From the NCBI GenBank assembly GCA_009773555.1, contig WSXZ01000032.1, forward strand, positions 1 to 51,047: a DNA stretch of 51,047 nucleotides. Reading direction: 5' to 3'. Position numbers and translations under genes: made by a program. Positions 28,595 to 37,683 of this stretch are shown here, in pieces. Under the pieces are notes generated by a model. The model was not told where the DNA came from. It worked only from the letters and a program-made list of their open reading frames with translations, and did not search any database. The first letter of the stretch is position 1, and each line of letters starts with the position of its first letter. The stretch is from Methylocystaceae bacterium (GTDB lineage: Bacteria; Pseudomonadota; Alphaproteobacteria; Rhizobiales; Beijerinckiaceae).

Positions 28595-29470
28595 TTACCA
28601 GAAAAGCTCGCGAGCCAAAGCCTTAGGACGAGCGCCGGCGCGCGCGAAGAGCGAATCGAGCGCCGCTTCGTCAAGCGCGCCGCCGCCGGGATGCAGCTCG
28701 GCGCGATGCACGCCGTGGATGATGAAGAGGCAGTCGAGCCCGGCGCGGCCCGCGCCGGCAAGGTCGGTGAAGGCGCCGTCGCCGATCGCCAGCGTGCGCG
28801 CCTTGTCGACATCGCCGCCGCGCAAATTCTTGAGCCGTTCCAAGGCGGCGGCGTAGATCGGGGCGTGGGGCTTGCCCAAGGTCAGAACGCGGCCGCCGAT
28901 CGCCGCATAGCGTTCGGCGATGGCGCCGGCGCAGTAGACGAGATCATTGCCGATGGCGACGACAATATCGGGATTGGCGCACAGCATCGTCAGGTCGCGC
29001 GCCTTCAGCGCCGCGAGCTCTTCGTCATAGTCCGAGGGCGTTTCGTTGCGGTCGTCAAAGAGGCCGGTGCAGACGATGTAATCGGCGGCTTCCGGCCCGA
29101 CGCGCATAACCGGCGCGCCGAGACGCCGCGCGGCCGCGCGGAACAGACCGTCGTCGCGCGAGGGGCCCAGGTGGTAGACCGCCTGTCCCTCGCGCGCGAC
29201 GATTTCGCGCAGCGCCAGCTCTCCCGCCGAGAGGAGATCGTCGAAACAGTCCTGCGGCACGCCCAGGCCGAGGAGCTGGCGGCGCACTTCTTCGTCGGGA
29301 CGCGAGGCGTTGGTGATCAGCACGACGGTTCCGCCTTGCGCGCGGAACCGCCGCAGGGCTTCGGCGGCTTCCGGAAAATGGCGTCGGCCGTCGATCAGCA
29401 CGCCCCAGCCGTCGCACAGAATCGCATCATAGCCGTCGGCGATTTCGCGCAGGCCCGAGATGAACGGCAC
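28595..29470 (-). CDS. HAD-superfamily hydrolase, class IIA (TIGR01459-like)
   Basis: This is a probable phosphatase of the NagD-like type. Motif I is AILCDGWGVLIDG (first Asp is the nucleophile), motif II is VLITNASRP, motif III Lys is in TLGKPHAPIYAAAL, and motif IV is AIGDGAFTDLAGAGRAGLD. The start is GTG 29470 (VPFISGLREIADGYDAI), as in homologues. The substrate is unknown. The HAD-ribF neighbourhood is typical of alphaproteobacteria, and a link to flavin phosphate turnover is only a guess. Confidence 0.92.
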   Translation of the reverse strand: MPFISGLREIADGYDAILCDGWGVLIDGRRHFPEAAEALRRFRAQGGTVVLITNASRPDEEVRRQLLGLGVPQDCFDDLLSAGELALREIVAREGQAVYHLGPSRDDGLFRAAARRLGAPVMRVGPEAADYIVCTGLFDDRNETPSDYDEELAALKARDLTMLCANPDIVVAIGNDLVYCAGAIAERYAAIGGRVLTLGKPHAPIYAAALERLKNLRGGDVDKARTLAIGDGAFTDLAGAGRAGLDCLFIIHGVHRAELHPGGGALDEAALDSLFARAGARPKALARELFW

Positions 29471-29499
29471 GCGGTCGCGGTCTGGCGAGGGGCCTGCCC

Positions 29500-30216
29500 T
29501 CAAAAGCGCGCCTCGGCGAACGCGGCGGCGTAGGCTCCATCGCAGACCGGATTGAAGAGCCCGGTCGACTCGTCGAGCAAGAACAATCGCCCGTCCATGA
29601 TTCGAAACAGCGCGCCGTGCAGCCGCAGATGCCGGTGATGTTCGAGCACCTGAATCATGGGAAAGGAGCGCAAGTTGCGCAGCGTCTGCTTCACCGACTC
29701 GAATTCCAGCCGCTCGACATAGGCGGCGTCCTTGGGATTTGGCCGAACGCCCAGGCGATCCGCGGCGGGGCCAAGCATTTTGATCCAGTCGCCGATGAAG
29801 TCGCTGTGGCTCAGCCGCGGCGCGTCGGGATCGGCGGCGATCTCCGCATAGGCGCGCACGCCGCCGCATTGCCCATGTCCGAGCACCACGAGGTCCGTAA
29901 CCTTCAGCGCCATGACGGCGTATTCAAGCGCCGCGGACGCGCCGTGATAATGATCGTCAGGCTCGTAAGGCGGCACCAGCGCCGCGACGTTGCGCAAGAC
30001 GAAAAGCTCGCCGGGGCCAGCGTTGAAGATGGTCTCGGGCGCGACTCGCGAATCGCAGCAGCTGATGATCATCGTTTTGGGGGTCTGGCCCCTGACCGCC
30101 AATTCTTCGAATCGGTCGTGATCGGCCAGGAAACGTCCGCGAACGAAGGACTCATAGCCCGCTATGAGCGTTTCCGGCAGACCGGCCGCGCCGTACGACT
30201 GCTCGTGATCCGCCAT
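29500..30216 (-). CDS. Beta-class carbonic anhydrase
   Basis: It interconverts CO2 and bicarbonate. Zinc ligands are Cys in SCCDSRVAPETIF, then His and Cys in VVLGHGQCGGVRAY; the Asp-Arg pair next to the first ligand is present. The length of 238 residues is normal and there is no signal peptide, so it is cytoplasmic. The product is likely to supply bicarbonate for carboxylases. It overlaps nothing and starts the minus-strand group ending in ileS. Confidence 0.96.
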   Translation of the reverse strand: MADHEQSYGAAGLPETLIAGYESFVRGRFLADHDRFEELAVRGQTPKTMIISCCDSRVAPETIFNAGPGELFVLRNVAALVPPYEPDDHYHGASAALEYAVMALKVTDLVVLGHGQCGGVRAYAEIAADPDAPRLSHSDFIGDWIKMLGPAADRLGVRPNPKDAAYVERLEFESVKQTLRNLRSFPMIQVLEHHRHLRLHGALFRIMDGRLFLLDESTGLFNPVCDGAYAAAFAEARF

Positions 30217-30374
30217 TTAACGTTCCCTTCTCGCCCCTTAACCAGGTCCGCCTCAAAGCAAGTTCGCCTCAACAAGTTCGCCTTGGCCGGGCGGATGGCG
30301 GACCCCGGGGTTATTGTGTAGATCACGCGGCGGGGTCAAGAGCAGGCCGAATCGTTTCGATGCTGGAGTTTTGA

Positions 30375-31204
30375 ATGATTTCCCGACTAAAGCGCAGCGT
30401 GCTGGCGATGCCGGGCTCGAACGCCCGAGCGCTGGAGAAGGGCAAGACGCTCGCCGCCGACGTCCTGATGTTCGAACTTGAAGACGGGGTCGCGGAATCC
30501 GCCAAGGCGACGGCGCGCACACAGGTCGCGGCGGCGGTGGCCGACGGCGGCTATGGCGCGCGGCAACTCGTCGTGCGCGTCAACGCCCGCGGCTCCGAGT
30601 GGTATAAGCCCGACATCGCCGCCATCGCGCCGCTCGGCCCAGACGGAAGGCGGCCGCCGATCTCGTCGCCGCCGGCGCGCCGTATAAGACGCGCCTTTGG
30701 GCGATGATCGAGACTCCGCGCGCCGTCCTGGACATCGAAAAAATCGCCAGCGCCGCAGACGATCGGGCGTCGCGACTCGAGGTCTTGGTGCTTGGTCCCA
30801 ATGACATCGCCAAATCGACGCGCGCGCGGCTCACGCCTGGACGGCCGGCGCTGTTATCTTGGCTCTCGGCCGGCGTGCTTGCGGCGCGGGTCCACAACAT
30901 CGAGATCATCGACGGGATCTACAACGACTTCAACGATCTCGACGGCCTGCGGCGCGAGGCGGCGCAGGGGCGCGACTTCGGCTTCGACGGGAAAATGCTC
31001 ATCCATCCGGGCCAGATCGGTGCGGTGAATGAAATATTTGCGCCGAGCGCCGAGGAGGTCGATTTCGCCCGCCGGATCATCGCCGTGTTCGACGAACCGG
31101 AAAACGCCGACAAAGGCGTCGTGCAGATCGACGGGAAGATGGTTGAACGTCTGCATCTCGACATTGCGCGCCGCACGTTGCAGCTTGTCGAGGCTTCAGG
31201 CTGA
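30375..31204 (+). pseudogene. CitE/HpcH-like CoA-ester lyase, split by internal deletion
   Basis: The first frame (30375-30707) runs from MISRLKRSVLAMPGSNARAL through LMFELEDGVAESAK to AIAPLGPDG, with a GGAG site before the ATG. The second frame (30704-31204) starts MIETPRAVLDIEKIA, with LVLGPNDIAKST (metal ligand Asp) and KMLIHPGQIGAVN. Both are halves of one HpcH/HpaI-fold lyase. Between them the segment that should contain (V/I)LLPKV is missing: the sequence passes from GPD to AADLVAAGAP in another frame, near 30644-30651. The second ATG overlaps the first stop (ATGA), so some restart is conceivable. The intact family cleaves malyl-CoA, citramalyl-CoA or similar. It is probably non-functional as it stands. 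Confidence 0.8.
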
Positions 31205-31270
31205 CGGCCGCCTGTTTTGCGGGCGCCGAGCGCATCAACTATAAGGATGCGGGACAGCAAGGATTAGCCA

Positions 31271-32656
31271 ATGGTGTTGCCGAACGACGAAGAACCGAAG
31301 CGCGTCGAACCTTCGGAAGCGCCCATCGATTTTGCAGAATCGCCCTCTGAACCGCCGCCTTCGCCGGCGGTTAGACCTAAGCGGCGCTCCTTCTTCGGCC
31401 GGCTGGCGGCGACGCTGCTGCTGCTCGTTCTCGTCGCGGGCGCGGCTCTTTATGCGGCGATCGCGTTCAAGGATCGAGACGAGCGGCTGAAGGTCGTCGC
31501 CGACTATGCCGAACCTTATGTGGATCAGGCGACCGGCGCCTTAGGCGCATTGAAGGATCGCGCCGCGTCGCTCATCGGCGAGACCGAGCCGGCGCAGACG
31601 ACGACGCCCGAGACGCCCGAGACGCCCGCAGCAGGACAGTCGGCCACGAGCAGCGCGGAAGCGCCGCAGCCCTCCACGCCCCAGCCCTCCACCGCGCCCA
31701 TGAAATCCGCCGAACCGGCGGTCGAACCGACGCCGCTGGCGCCGCCCACGCCGGCGCCTAACGCCGCAATGGAATCACAGAAGGCGGCGATCGAATCGCA
31801 AAAGGCGGCGGTCGCAGCGTTGCAGAGCCGCGTCGATTCGGCCGAAGAGCTGGCGCAACGCGCCTTGCGCGCCGCCGAAGCCGCTCAGGCGGCCGCCAGC
31901 GCCGCCAAGACCACCGCCGAAGCGGCGGCAAAGGCGAGCCCGGCTCCCGCCGCCGCCGTCGAACAGGGCGAACCCGGGGCGCTCACCGCCAGCGAGCTGA
32001 TGACGGCGCTTGAAGGCCGCATCGACGAACTTGGGAATGAGACCAAGGCGCTGCGCGAGCGCCTCGAGTCTTCGAAGGGCGAGACGCGCGCGGCGCCAGA
32101 AGCCACGGCGGCCACGGCGGCAAAGACTCCCGACGGCCCCGCGGCGATCGTGGTCGTCGCCTTTGCGCTCCAGCGCGAGCTGGAGGCCGGCCGTCCCTAT
32201 GCGCTCGAGACGAAGGCGCTGACGCGGCTCGGGGCCGATCCCGCCGCGCTGGCGGCGCTCTCGCCTTTGGCCGAAAAGGGCGCGCCGACCGCCGCGCAAT
32301 TGAAGGCGGACTTCGCGCCCGCCGCCAAGCGCATTCACGCGCTCGAGAGCGGCGCGTCCGGCGATCTTACGGAGCATTTGATGAAGGGCGCCAGCAAACT
32401 CGTGCGCGTTCGTCCCTCCGGTCAGGCGCCGACGACCGAGGCTCAGACGGTGGAGGAAAAAGTCGCTCACATCGAGGCGGCGCTGACCCATGGCGACCTT
32501 GCTCAGGCGAGCGCGGTTTTCGCGGCGCTCCCCGAAGCGGCCCAGAACGAAGCCAAAGATTTCGGCGCGACCTTGCGCGCCCGCGTCGACGCCGGACGGG
32601 CGGCCGACGATCTGCTGCATGGCGCGATCGCCGCGCTCGGCGCAACGAAGGAATAA
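31271..32656 (+). CDS. Mic60/mitofilin-family inner-membrane protein
   Basis: This is a 461-residue single-pass membrane protein. The N-terminus is cytoplasmic and proline-rich; the transmembrane helix is near residues 42-66 (FFGRLAATLLLLVLVAGAAL). It is followed by a long Ala/Gln/Glu-rich coiled-coil stretch and a C-terminal mitofilin-like domain (about 280-461). Alphaproteobacterial Mic60 relatives shape intracytoplasmic membranes and often neighbour hemY. Here hemY follows after 15 bp. The usual upstream heme genes hemC and hemD are not adjacent. Confidence 0.85.
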   Translation: MVLPNDEEPKRVEPSEAPIDFAESPSEPPPSPAVRPKRRSFFGRLAATLLLLVLVAGAALYAAIAFKDRDERLKVVADYAEPYVDQATGALGALKDRAASLIGETEPAQTTTPETPETPAAGQSATSSAEAPQPSTPQPSTAPMKSAEPAVEPTPLAPPTPAPNAAMESQKAAIESQKAAVAALQSRVDSAEELAQRALRAAEAAQAAASAAKTTAEAAAKASPAPAAAVEQGEPGALTASELMTALEGRIDELGNETKALRERLESSKGETRAAPEATAATAAKTPDGPAAIVVVAFALQRELEAGRPYALETKALTRLGADPAALAALSPLAEKGAPTAAQLKADFAPAAKRIHALESGASGDLTEHLMKGASKLVRVRPSGQAPTTEAQTVEEKVAHIEAALTHGDLAQASAVFAALPEAAQNEAKDFGATLRARVDAGRAADDLLHGAIAALGATKE

Positions 32657-32671
32657 GCGGGATCCATCGCC

Positions 32672-34075
32672 ATGCTGTTTCTGTTTTTCTTCATCATCGC
32701 GCTTGCCGCGGTCGCCTATGGCCTCGAATTGCTGATCGAACAGCCCGGTTCGCTGACGCTGGATTTCGCTGGCTATCAGTTCGAAGCGTCGATACCGGTG
32801 GCGGTGGCGGGTCTCCTGCTGATCATCGCCGCGACGGTCGTCCTTTGGGCGATCGCCATGGCGGTGCTGCGGCTCCCTGGCCGCTGGAGCGGCGGGTCGC
32901 GGACGAAGCGGCGGGATAAGGGATTCGATGCGCTTTCGCAGGGATTCATCGCCGTCGGCTCCGGCGACGCCGCCCGCGCCCGCAAGGCCGCGCACGTCGC
33001 CGAACGGCTGCTGCCAAGCGAGCCGCTCACACAGGTGCTGAAGGCCCAGGCGGCGCAGCTCGCCGGCGATCGGCGGGTTGCGGAAGAGACCTTCCACAAG
33101 ATGACGTTGAAGCCGGAGACCAAGCTGCTCGGGCTCCGCGGGCTGCATATCGAGGCGCGCCGACGCGATGACGCGGACGCGGCGCATCATTTCGCCAAGG
33201 AGGCGCATGACATCGCGCCAGTGCCCTGGGCGGGCGCCGCGATGCTCGAACATCTGGCCGCGCAGGGCGACTGGCAGAAGGCGCGCGAGGCGATCGAGGC
33301 CAGCCTTACCGCCAAGGCGATCGACGCGCCGACAGCGCAGAACCTCCGCGCCGTGATCGAAACCGCCATGGCGATGGAGAAGGAGCGCGACCATCCGCAT
33401 GACGCGCTCCATCTCGCACGCCAGGCGTTGAAGCGCCGGCCGGGCTTCGCCCCCGCCGCCGTGGCCGCGGCGCGCGTGCTTGCCCGCCATGGCGACCAGA
33501 AGCAGTCGCTGAAGCTGATCGAAACAGTCTGGGCGACGAAACCGCATCCTGACCTCGCCGCCGCCTATCTCGAGGCGCTGTCGGGCGAATCGAACACGAC
33601 GAAGCTCGCGCGGGTGGAGAGGCTCGCCCGCGCCGCCCCCAATGCGCCGGAAAGCCGGCATATCGTCGCCGAGGTCGCATTGTCGGCGCGCGATTTCGCC
33701 AAGGCGCGCGCCGCGCTCGCGCCGCTCCTCGCCGCCGAAAATCATCCGACGGCGCACACCTGTCTGATGATGGCGGAGATCGAAGACGGAGAGCACGGAC
33801 CATCAGGTCCCGTGCGCGAATGGCTCGCCCGCGGCTCGCGCGCGCCGCGCGATCCTGTCTGGATCGCCGACGGCGTCGTCTCCAAGAACTGGCTGCCGAT
33901 GTCGCCGGTCACCGGCCGGCTCGACGCCTTCGAATGGAAGCCGCCGCCGGACTCCGCGCAACATCTGACCGAAGAAGGCAAGCCCAACATTCCGGCCGCC
34001 TTTTTGACCCGTCCCGCCGAACCCGTGGCGCTGCCTGCGGCCGAGGTCTCGGGCGCGGCCGGGCAGCAGGTTTAG
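32672..34075 (+). CDS. hemY: HemY-like TPR membrane protein
   Basis: The two N-terminal transmembrane helices (FLFFFIIALAAVAYGLELLI and VAVAGLLLIIAATVVLWAIA) are followed by TPR-like repeats with KAQAAQLAGDRRVAEETFHK and similar helices. This is the HemY protein of the alphaproteobacterial Mic60-HemY pair. It is not the eukaryotic-type protoporphyrinogen oxidase of the same name. It is thought to serve as a scaffold near heme synthesis. Length 467; it converges with the Smr gene, overlapping by four bases. Confidence 0.9.
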   Translation: MLFLFFFIIALAAVAYGLELLIEQPGSLTLDFAGYQFEASIPVAVAGLLLIIAATVVLWAIAMAVLRLPGRWSGGSRTKRRDKGFDALSQGFIAVGSGDAARARKAAHVAERLLPSEPLTQVLKAQAAQLAGDRRVAEETFHKMTLKPETKLLGLRGLHIEARRRDDADAAHHFAKEAHDIAPVPWAGAAMLEHLAAQGDWQKAREAIEASLTAKAIDAPTAQNLRAVIETAMAMEKERDHPHDALHLARQALKRRPGFAPAAVAAARVLARHGDQKQSLKLIETVWATKPHPDLAAAYLEALSGESNTTKLARVERLARAAPNAPESRHIVAEVALSARDFAKARAALAPLLAAENHPTAHTCLMMAEIEDGEHGPSGPVREWLARGSRAPRDPVWIADGVVSKNWLPMSPVTGRLDAFEWKPPPDSAQHLTEEGKPNIPAAFLTRPAEPVALPAAEVSGAAGQQV

Positions 34076-34623
34076 CGCCCGCGGTCGGCGCGGCGGATGC
34101 GCACATAGAGCGCTCCCTCGCCGCCGTGGTGGCGGGCGGCTTCGCCAAATCCGACGACGACGTCGCGCAGATTCGGCGCTTCAAGCCACATCGGCACGAC
34201 GCGGCGCAGCACGCCGCCTTCGTCCCGCGTCAGCCCCTTGCCCGTCACGATGATCGCGATTCGCGCGCCATTCGCCTGACATCGGCGCAGGAAGGCCGTT
34301 AGCGAGCGCTGCGCCTCCGCCTGCCGCAGCCCGTGAAGGTCGAGCTTGGCGTCGACGTCAATCCGTCCGCGCTTGATCTTCACGAAGGTGCGGGGGTCGA
34401 TGTCGATCGGCCGCGGCGGAGGCTTCGGCGCTGCTGGGCGGCCGTCGACCGAAGGCCCCAAAGGCGCCGAGCGCGCGGGGACTTCGGCCACCGGCGGCGT
34501 CGGCGACACGAGCTTTTTCGGGCGCGCCCGAGCAGGTCGAACGTCAGCCGTCGCTATTGTCCAGAGCTCGGCCTCGGCCTGCGACAGCCGGCGCGCATAT
34601 CGGCGGGAATTCTCCTCGCTCAC
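34072..34623 (-). CDS. Smr-domain protein
   Basis: This 183-residue protein has a C-terminal Smr domain: LDLHGLRQAEAQRSLTAFL, then RIAIIVTGKGLTRDEGGVLR and GEGALYVRIRR. The domain binds or nicks branched DNA or RNA in relatives. The N-terminal half is a proline-rich linker. GTG 34623 overlaps the mltA stop by four bases (GTGA), so translation is coupled to mltA. Confidence 0.92.
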   Translation of the reverse strand: MSEENSRRYARRLSQAEAELWTIATADVRPARARPKKLVSPTPPVAEVPARSAPLGPSVDGRPAAPKPPPRPIDIDPRTFVKIKRGRIDVDAKLDLHGLRQAEAQRSLTAFLRRCQANGARIAIIVTGKGLTRDEGGVLRRVVPMWLEAPNLRDVVVGFGEAARHHGGEGALYVRIRRADRGR

Positions 34624-35735
34624 GGATCGTCCCCAACGTCCTTCGGCAGCAGCACGATCATTTCGGCGGCGTGTCGGATGTCGCCGGCCCGCCGCCCCGC
34701 CGCTTCGCCCGCGCCGAAAAAAAGATCGGCGCGCGCTGGACCAATTATGGCAGATCCGGTGTCCTGCGCGATCATCAGTCGACGAAATGGCGTTTCCGCC
34801 TCTCCTTGCCATGGAATTTGCGCGGCGATCCAGAAGGGCAGGCCGTAGCACCAGATCGAGCGGTCGACGGCGATCGACCGGAACGGCGTCAGCGGCGCGC
34901 CCTGGCCGCCGATCGGTCCGATCCTGCGCTGCTCGGACGCATCGATCTCGAAGAACACATAGGAACGGTTTTCCTGCATCAGCCGGCGACCCGCTTCGCC
35001 GGGACCAGCGCCCAGCCGCCGCAATGTCTCCTTCATCAGATCGAGCGACATCTCGGCTTTCGTGACGAGCCCGCGCTCAATCATCAGCCGGCCCACGGAT
35101 GTATAGGGCCAGCCGTTGCGCCCCGCATAGGTCAGCGTCATGACGGCGCCGCCGGGCAGTCGCAGCCGCGCGGAACCCTGCACCTGGATAAGAAACAATT
35201 CGACCGGGTCGCGAACATAGGCGAGAGGATGCGCGCTCGGCGCCGCGCTTTGCTCTTCGATCGCGCGGCGATCGGGATAGGGCGCGAGCGCGCCATCGGC
35301 CTGCAGGCGCGCGCTGGTCAGCGTCTCGCCGGTGGGCAGCGAGAGCGGCGAGTCGTTCAGAGTGACGAGATCGCGCGGACGCGACAGGATGGGGGTCGTG
35401 AAGCCCGGCTCGGGCGACAATCTGGCGTCGACCTCCACCTCGTAATAGGCGGTCACGAAGCCCTTAGTCTTGATGACGTGCGGGCGAAACCAGTCGTGAA
35501 AGAAGCGGCCAGGATGATCGATGGCGCCGAGCGCCGCGCGCGCGGCGGCGACGAGCGAAGGGGGAGGCGCGACGGCGCTACGTTGCTCTTGCGCCTTGGC
35601 GCCGATGATCTCGGCGGAACGTCGGAAGGCGGCGAAGGCGGCGGCGAGATCGTCGGCCGCAAAGCCGTCGATCGCTTCGAATTCTATGTTTTGCAGCAGA
35701 TCGGAAGCGGAAAACTGCGGCGCCTTCCGCGACAT
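34620..35735 (-). CDS. mltA: Membrane-bound lytic transglycosylase A
   Basis: It cleaves peptidoglycan glycan strands with 1,6-anhydro ends. The MltA domain includes VTAYYEVEVDARLS and the beta-barrel YVRDPVELFLIQVQGSARL, and the C-terminal 3D domain has SIWCYGLPFWIAA and DTGSAIIGPARADLFFG. The length of 371 is normal. No lipobox or strong signal peptide is visible at the predicted start (MSRKAPQFSAS), so export may use an upstream start or another route. Tim44-like protein precedes it by 2 bp and Smr follows in overlap. Confidence 0.9.
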   Translation of the reverse strand: MSRKAPQFSASDLLQNIEFEAIDGFAADDLAAAFAAFRRSAEIIGAKAQEQRSAVAPPPSLVAAARAALGAIDHPGRFFHDWFRPHVIKTKGFVTAYYEVEVDARLSPEPGFTTPILSRPRDLVTLNDSPLSLPTGETLTSARLQADGALAPYPDRRAIEEQSAAPSAHPLAYVRDPVELFLIQVQGSARLRLPGGAVMTLTYAGRNGWPYTSVGRLMIERGLVTKAEMSLDLMKETLRRLGAGPGEAGRRLMQENRSYVFFEIDASEQRRIGPIGGQGAPLTPFRSIAVDRSIWCYGLPFWIAAQIPWQGEAETPFRRLMIAQDTGSAIIGPARADLFFGAGEAAGRRAGDIRHAAEMIVLLPKDVGDDP

Positions 35736-35737
35736 GC

Positions 35738-36439
35738 TCAGTCTTCAGTTTGCGTCGCGACGAGCTTCCAGTTGGGATCGCTCGCCTTCGCGTCGCGCGC
35801 AAAGGTCCAGCGCTCGACGACTTTCCGCGTCTGCCCGCCGTCGATTGTTTCGCCGGCCTGGTCACGCCGCACGCTCATCAGCCGAACGACGAAACGCACC
35901 GTCACCTCATTGCGGCCGGCGATGGCCCGGGCGGCGTCAACCGTCGCCGAGTCGACCGCGACGACGGCGGTCTCCATGCTTTCGCCCTGCTGCTCACGCC
36001 GCGCAATCTCCGCCGAAAACCCGTCGAACACGTCCTGCGCGAGCAGCGGCTTCAAAGTTTCCCGGTCGCCCTTGGCGAAGGCCGTGACGATGAGTTCATA
36101 GGCGCGGCGCGCGCCGCTGACGAAGGATTTGCCGTCGAAATTGGGGTCCGACGCCGCGACGGCGTCAAGGCCGGTCCAAGCGGAGGCGACGCCTTTCTCG
36201 GCCACGCCCTCCCAGCGCTCGGCGCCAGTGGGGCGCGACGGCGCTTCGGCGATCGGCGCGACGCCCGGCGCCGCGGCGACTGCCGCTGGGGCCGGACCGC
36301 GCGGCGCGAAGCGCGCCGGCGGCGGCGTATCGCGATCCACCCGCATTCCGAGCACCGAGCGCAGCTTCCAGATGACGAAAACCGCGAGCGCCGCGAAAAC
36401 GATAAGGCTGGGATCGAAGAGATCGCCGGAGGCCGGCAT
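35738..36439 (-). CDS. Tim44/TimA-like membrane-anchored protein
   Basis: The ATG 36439 has GGAG six bases upstream. The N-terminal helix LIVFAALAVFVIWKLRSVLG anchors it; a proline/alanine linker follows, and a C-terminal Tim44-like domain starts near ISDKDFDGKSF-type sequence (FDGKSFVSGARRAYELIVTA) and ends QLEDPNWKLVATQTED-like. Bacterial Tim44 relatives (TimA/Tim44-like) are linked to envelope protein handling. Gene order Tim44-MltA-Smr is typical for the class. It is divergent from fxsA, and the 111-bp gap must hold both promoters. Confidence 0.88.
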   Translation of the reverse strand: MPASGDLFDPSLIVFAALAVFVIWKLRSVLGMRVDRDTPPPARFAPRGPAPAAVAAAPGVAPIAEAPSRPTGAERWEGVAEKGVASAWTGLDAVAASDPNFDGKSFVSGARRAYELIVTAFAKGDRETLKPLLAQDVFDGFSAEIARREQQGESMETAVVAVDSATVDAARAIAGRNEVTVRFVVRLMSVRRDQAGETIDGGQTRKVVERWTFARDAKASDPNWKLVATQTED

Positions 36440-36550
36440 TGGCAACTCCCGAATAAATTTGTCGTCGGCTATCATGTCGCTTCGTACATGTCACGAATCA
36501 AGGGGCGTAACGCCGCGGGCCGGCGGTACCCGCAAAGATCGGATGATTCG

Positions 36551-36994
36551 GTGAAATCTAAGCTTGTCGGCGCCGTCCTCGCAACGTGGATCGTGCTGGA
36601 GATTCTGTGTTTCGCGCTCGTCGTCCACGCCGTCGGGCTTCTCGCGGCGATCGCGCTCGCCCTCGGCGCTTCGCTGCTTGGCCTCTCCGACGTGCGGCGC
36701 CTCCTCGATTTTGTCCGCGCCGGATTGGCCGCCAAGGCGAAAGGCGAAAGCTCCGCCATGCTCGACGGGGCCATGCTTGACGGGGCGTTGCAGGCGCTCG
36801 CCTCGATCCTGCTCATTCTTCCGGGCTTCGCCTCGGATTTTGTCGGGCTGGCGCTGAAGTCGCCGTCCGTGCGGCAGAGCCTGGCGCGGCGGCTGCGGGC
36901 GCGGTCCGGGAACACAGACCCGCGGCTCATCGACCTCGACCCGCGCGAATGGCGGCGCGACGCGCGTCGTCCGCGGCGAACCGCTCCGAAGTAG
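36551..36994 (+). CDS. fxsA: FxsA family membrane protein
   Basis: Several hydrophobic helices (VLATWIVLEILCFALVVHAV, LLAAIALALGASLLG, and ALASILLILPGFASDFVGLAL) and the conserved LPGFxSDxxGL motif mark the FxsA/YtzA family. The GTG at 36551 starts the family-sized 147-residue protein. The E. coli member affects phage exclusion by F plasmid; the general role is unknown. It is followed by secB, as in other Rhizobiales. Confidence 0.88.
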   Translation: MKSKLVGAVLATWIVLEILCFALVVHAVGLLAAIALALGASLLGLSDVRRLLDFVRAGLAAKAKGESSAMLDGAMLDGALQALASILLILPGFASDFVGLALKSPSVRQSLARRLRARSGNTDPRLIDLDPREWRRDARRPRRTAPK

Positions 36995-37080
36995 TGACCG
37001 GCGCTGCGCCTTGTTCGCTTCTGACAGACGTGTTAGGCGGGCGCGAATTCTCATGACAACGGCTTTGCTGGAGATCCTAC

Positions 37081-37569
37081 ATGACCGACACCAATGGCAA
37101 CGGCGCGCAAGGAGCGCCGGGCGGCGCTCCGGCCCTCAATTCGCTTGCTCAATATCTGAAGGATTTCTCCTTCGAGAATCCCAATGCGCCGCGTTCGCTC
37201 GGCGCGCAGGAGAAGGCGCCAAACATCTCGATTCAGGTCAACGTCAACGCCAAACAGCTGGCGCCGACCGACTTCGAAGTCAGTCTGATGCTCGACTGCA
37301 AGGCGGGCGAGGGAGACGGACTGCTCTTCAAGCTCGACCTTGAATATGGCGGCGTGTTCCGACTGTTGAACATTCCCGAAGACCAGGTGCATCCGATCGT
37401 GATGATCGAATGCCCGCGCATGCTGTTTCCCTTCGTGCGCCAGCTTGTGGCCGACGCGACGAGCAAGGGCGGCTATCCGCCGCTCTATATCGATCCGATC
37501 GACTTCGTCGCGCTCTATCAGCAAAAAGCCGCCGAAGCGGGCGTCCAGAGCGGCGCTCAGGCCAATTAG
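37081..37569 (+). CDS. secB: Protein-export chaperone SecB
   Basis: This tetrameric chaperone keeps preproteins unfolded and hands them to SecA. The start ATG 37081 has GGAG eight bases upstream. Family segments are [40 protein letters not shown] and [20 protein letters not shown] (the SecA-binding face), then FVALYQQK. The 162-residue length is normal. Its TAG stop overlaps repeat copy B. Confidence 0.97.
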   Translation: MTDTNGNGAQGAPGGAPALNSLAQYLKDFSFENPNAPRSLGAQEKAPNISIQVNVNAKQLAPTDFEVSLMLDCKAGEGDGLLFKLDLEYGGVFRLLNIPEDQVHPIVMIECPRMLFPFVRQLVADATSKGGYPPLYIDPIDFVALYQQKAAEAGVQSGAQAN

Positions 37570-37682
37570 AGCAGCAGGTTCTAAAAAAAGTTGGACAGGC
37601 TTTTTCGACGAGAGCCTGCTCCAGCTTTTCGATTTTGAGCGATTCCTTATCGATCTCGTGAGTCCATGCGATCGATAAGCCT
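37569..37682. repeat. Intergenic palindromic repeat, family 1, copy B
   Basis: It starts at the TAG of secB (TAGAGCAGCAGG) and ends two bases before the dnaQ stop. The first hairpin includes an AAAAAAAGTT / GGCTTTTTCG pairing and a closing GAGCCTGCTCC; the second is built on CGATCTCGTG / CATGCGATCG. It fills the convergent gap of secB and dnaQ and may terminate both. Confidence 0.8.
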
Positions 37683-37683
37683 C

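Noticed and set aside
30240-30290. Short direct repeat CAAGTTCGCCT upstream of carbonic anhydrase
   Set aside because: Only two nearby copies of 11 bases; too short to support a regulatory claim.
31775-33796. Long minus-strand open frame opposite mic60 and hemY
   Set aside because: It is a shadow of GC-rich genes with the usual Arg-rich composition; the plus-strand products are clear families.
34557-36101. Long plus-strand open frame opposite mltA and the Tim44-like gene
   Set aside because: Antisense to two recognised genes with correct overlaps and ribosome sites; no motif of its own.
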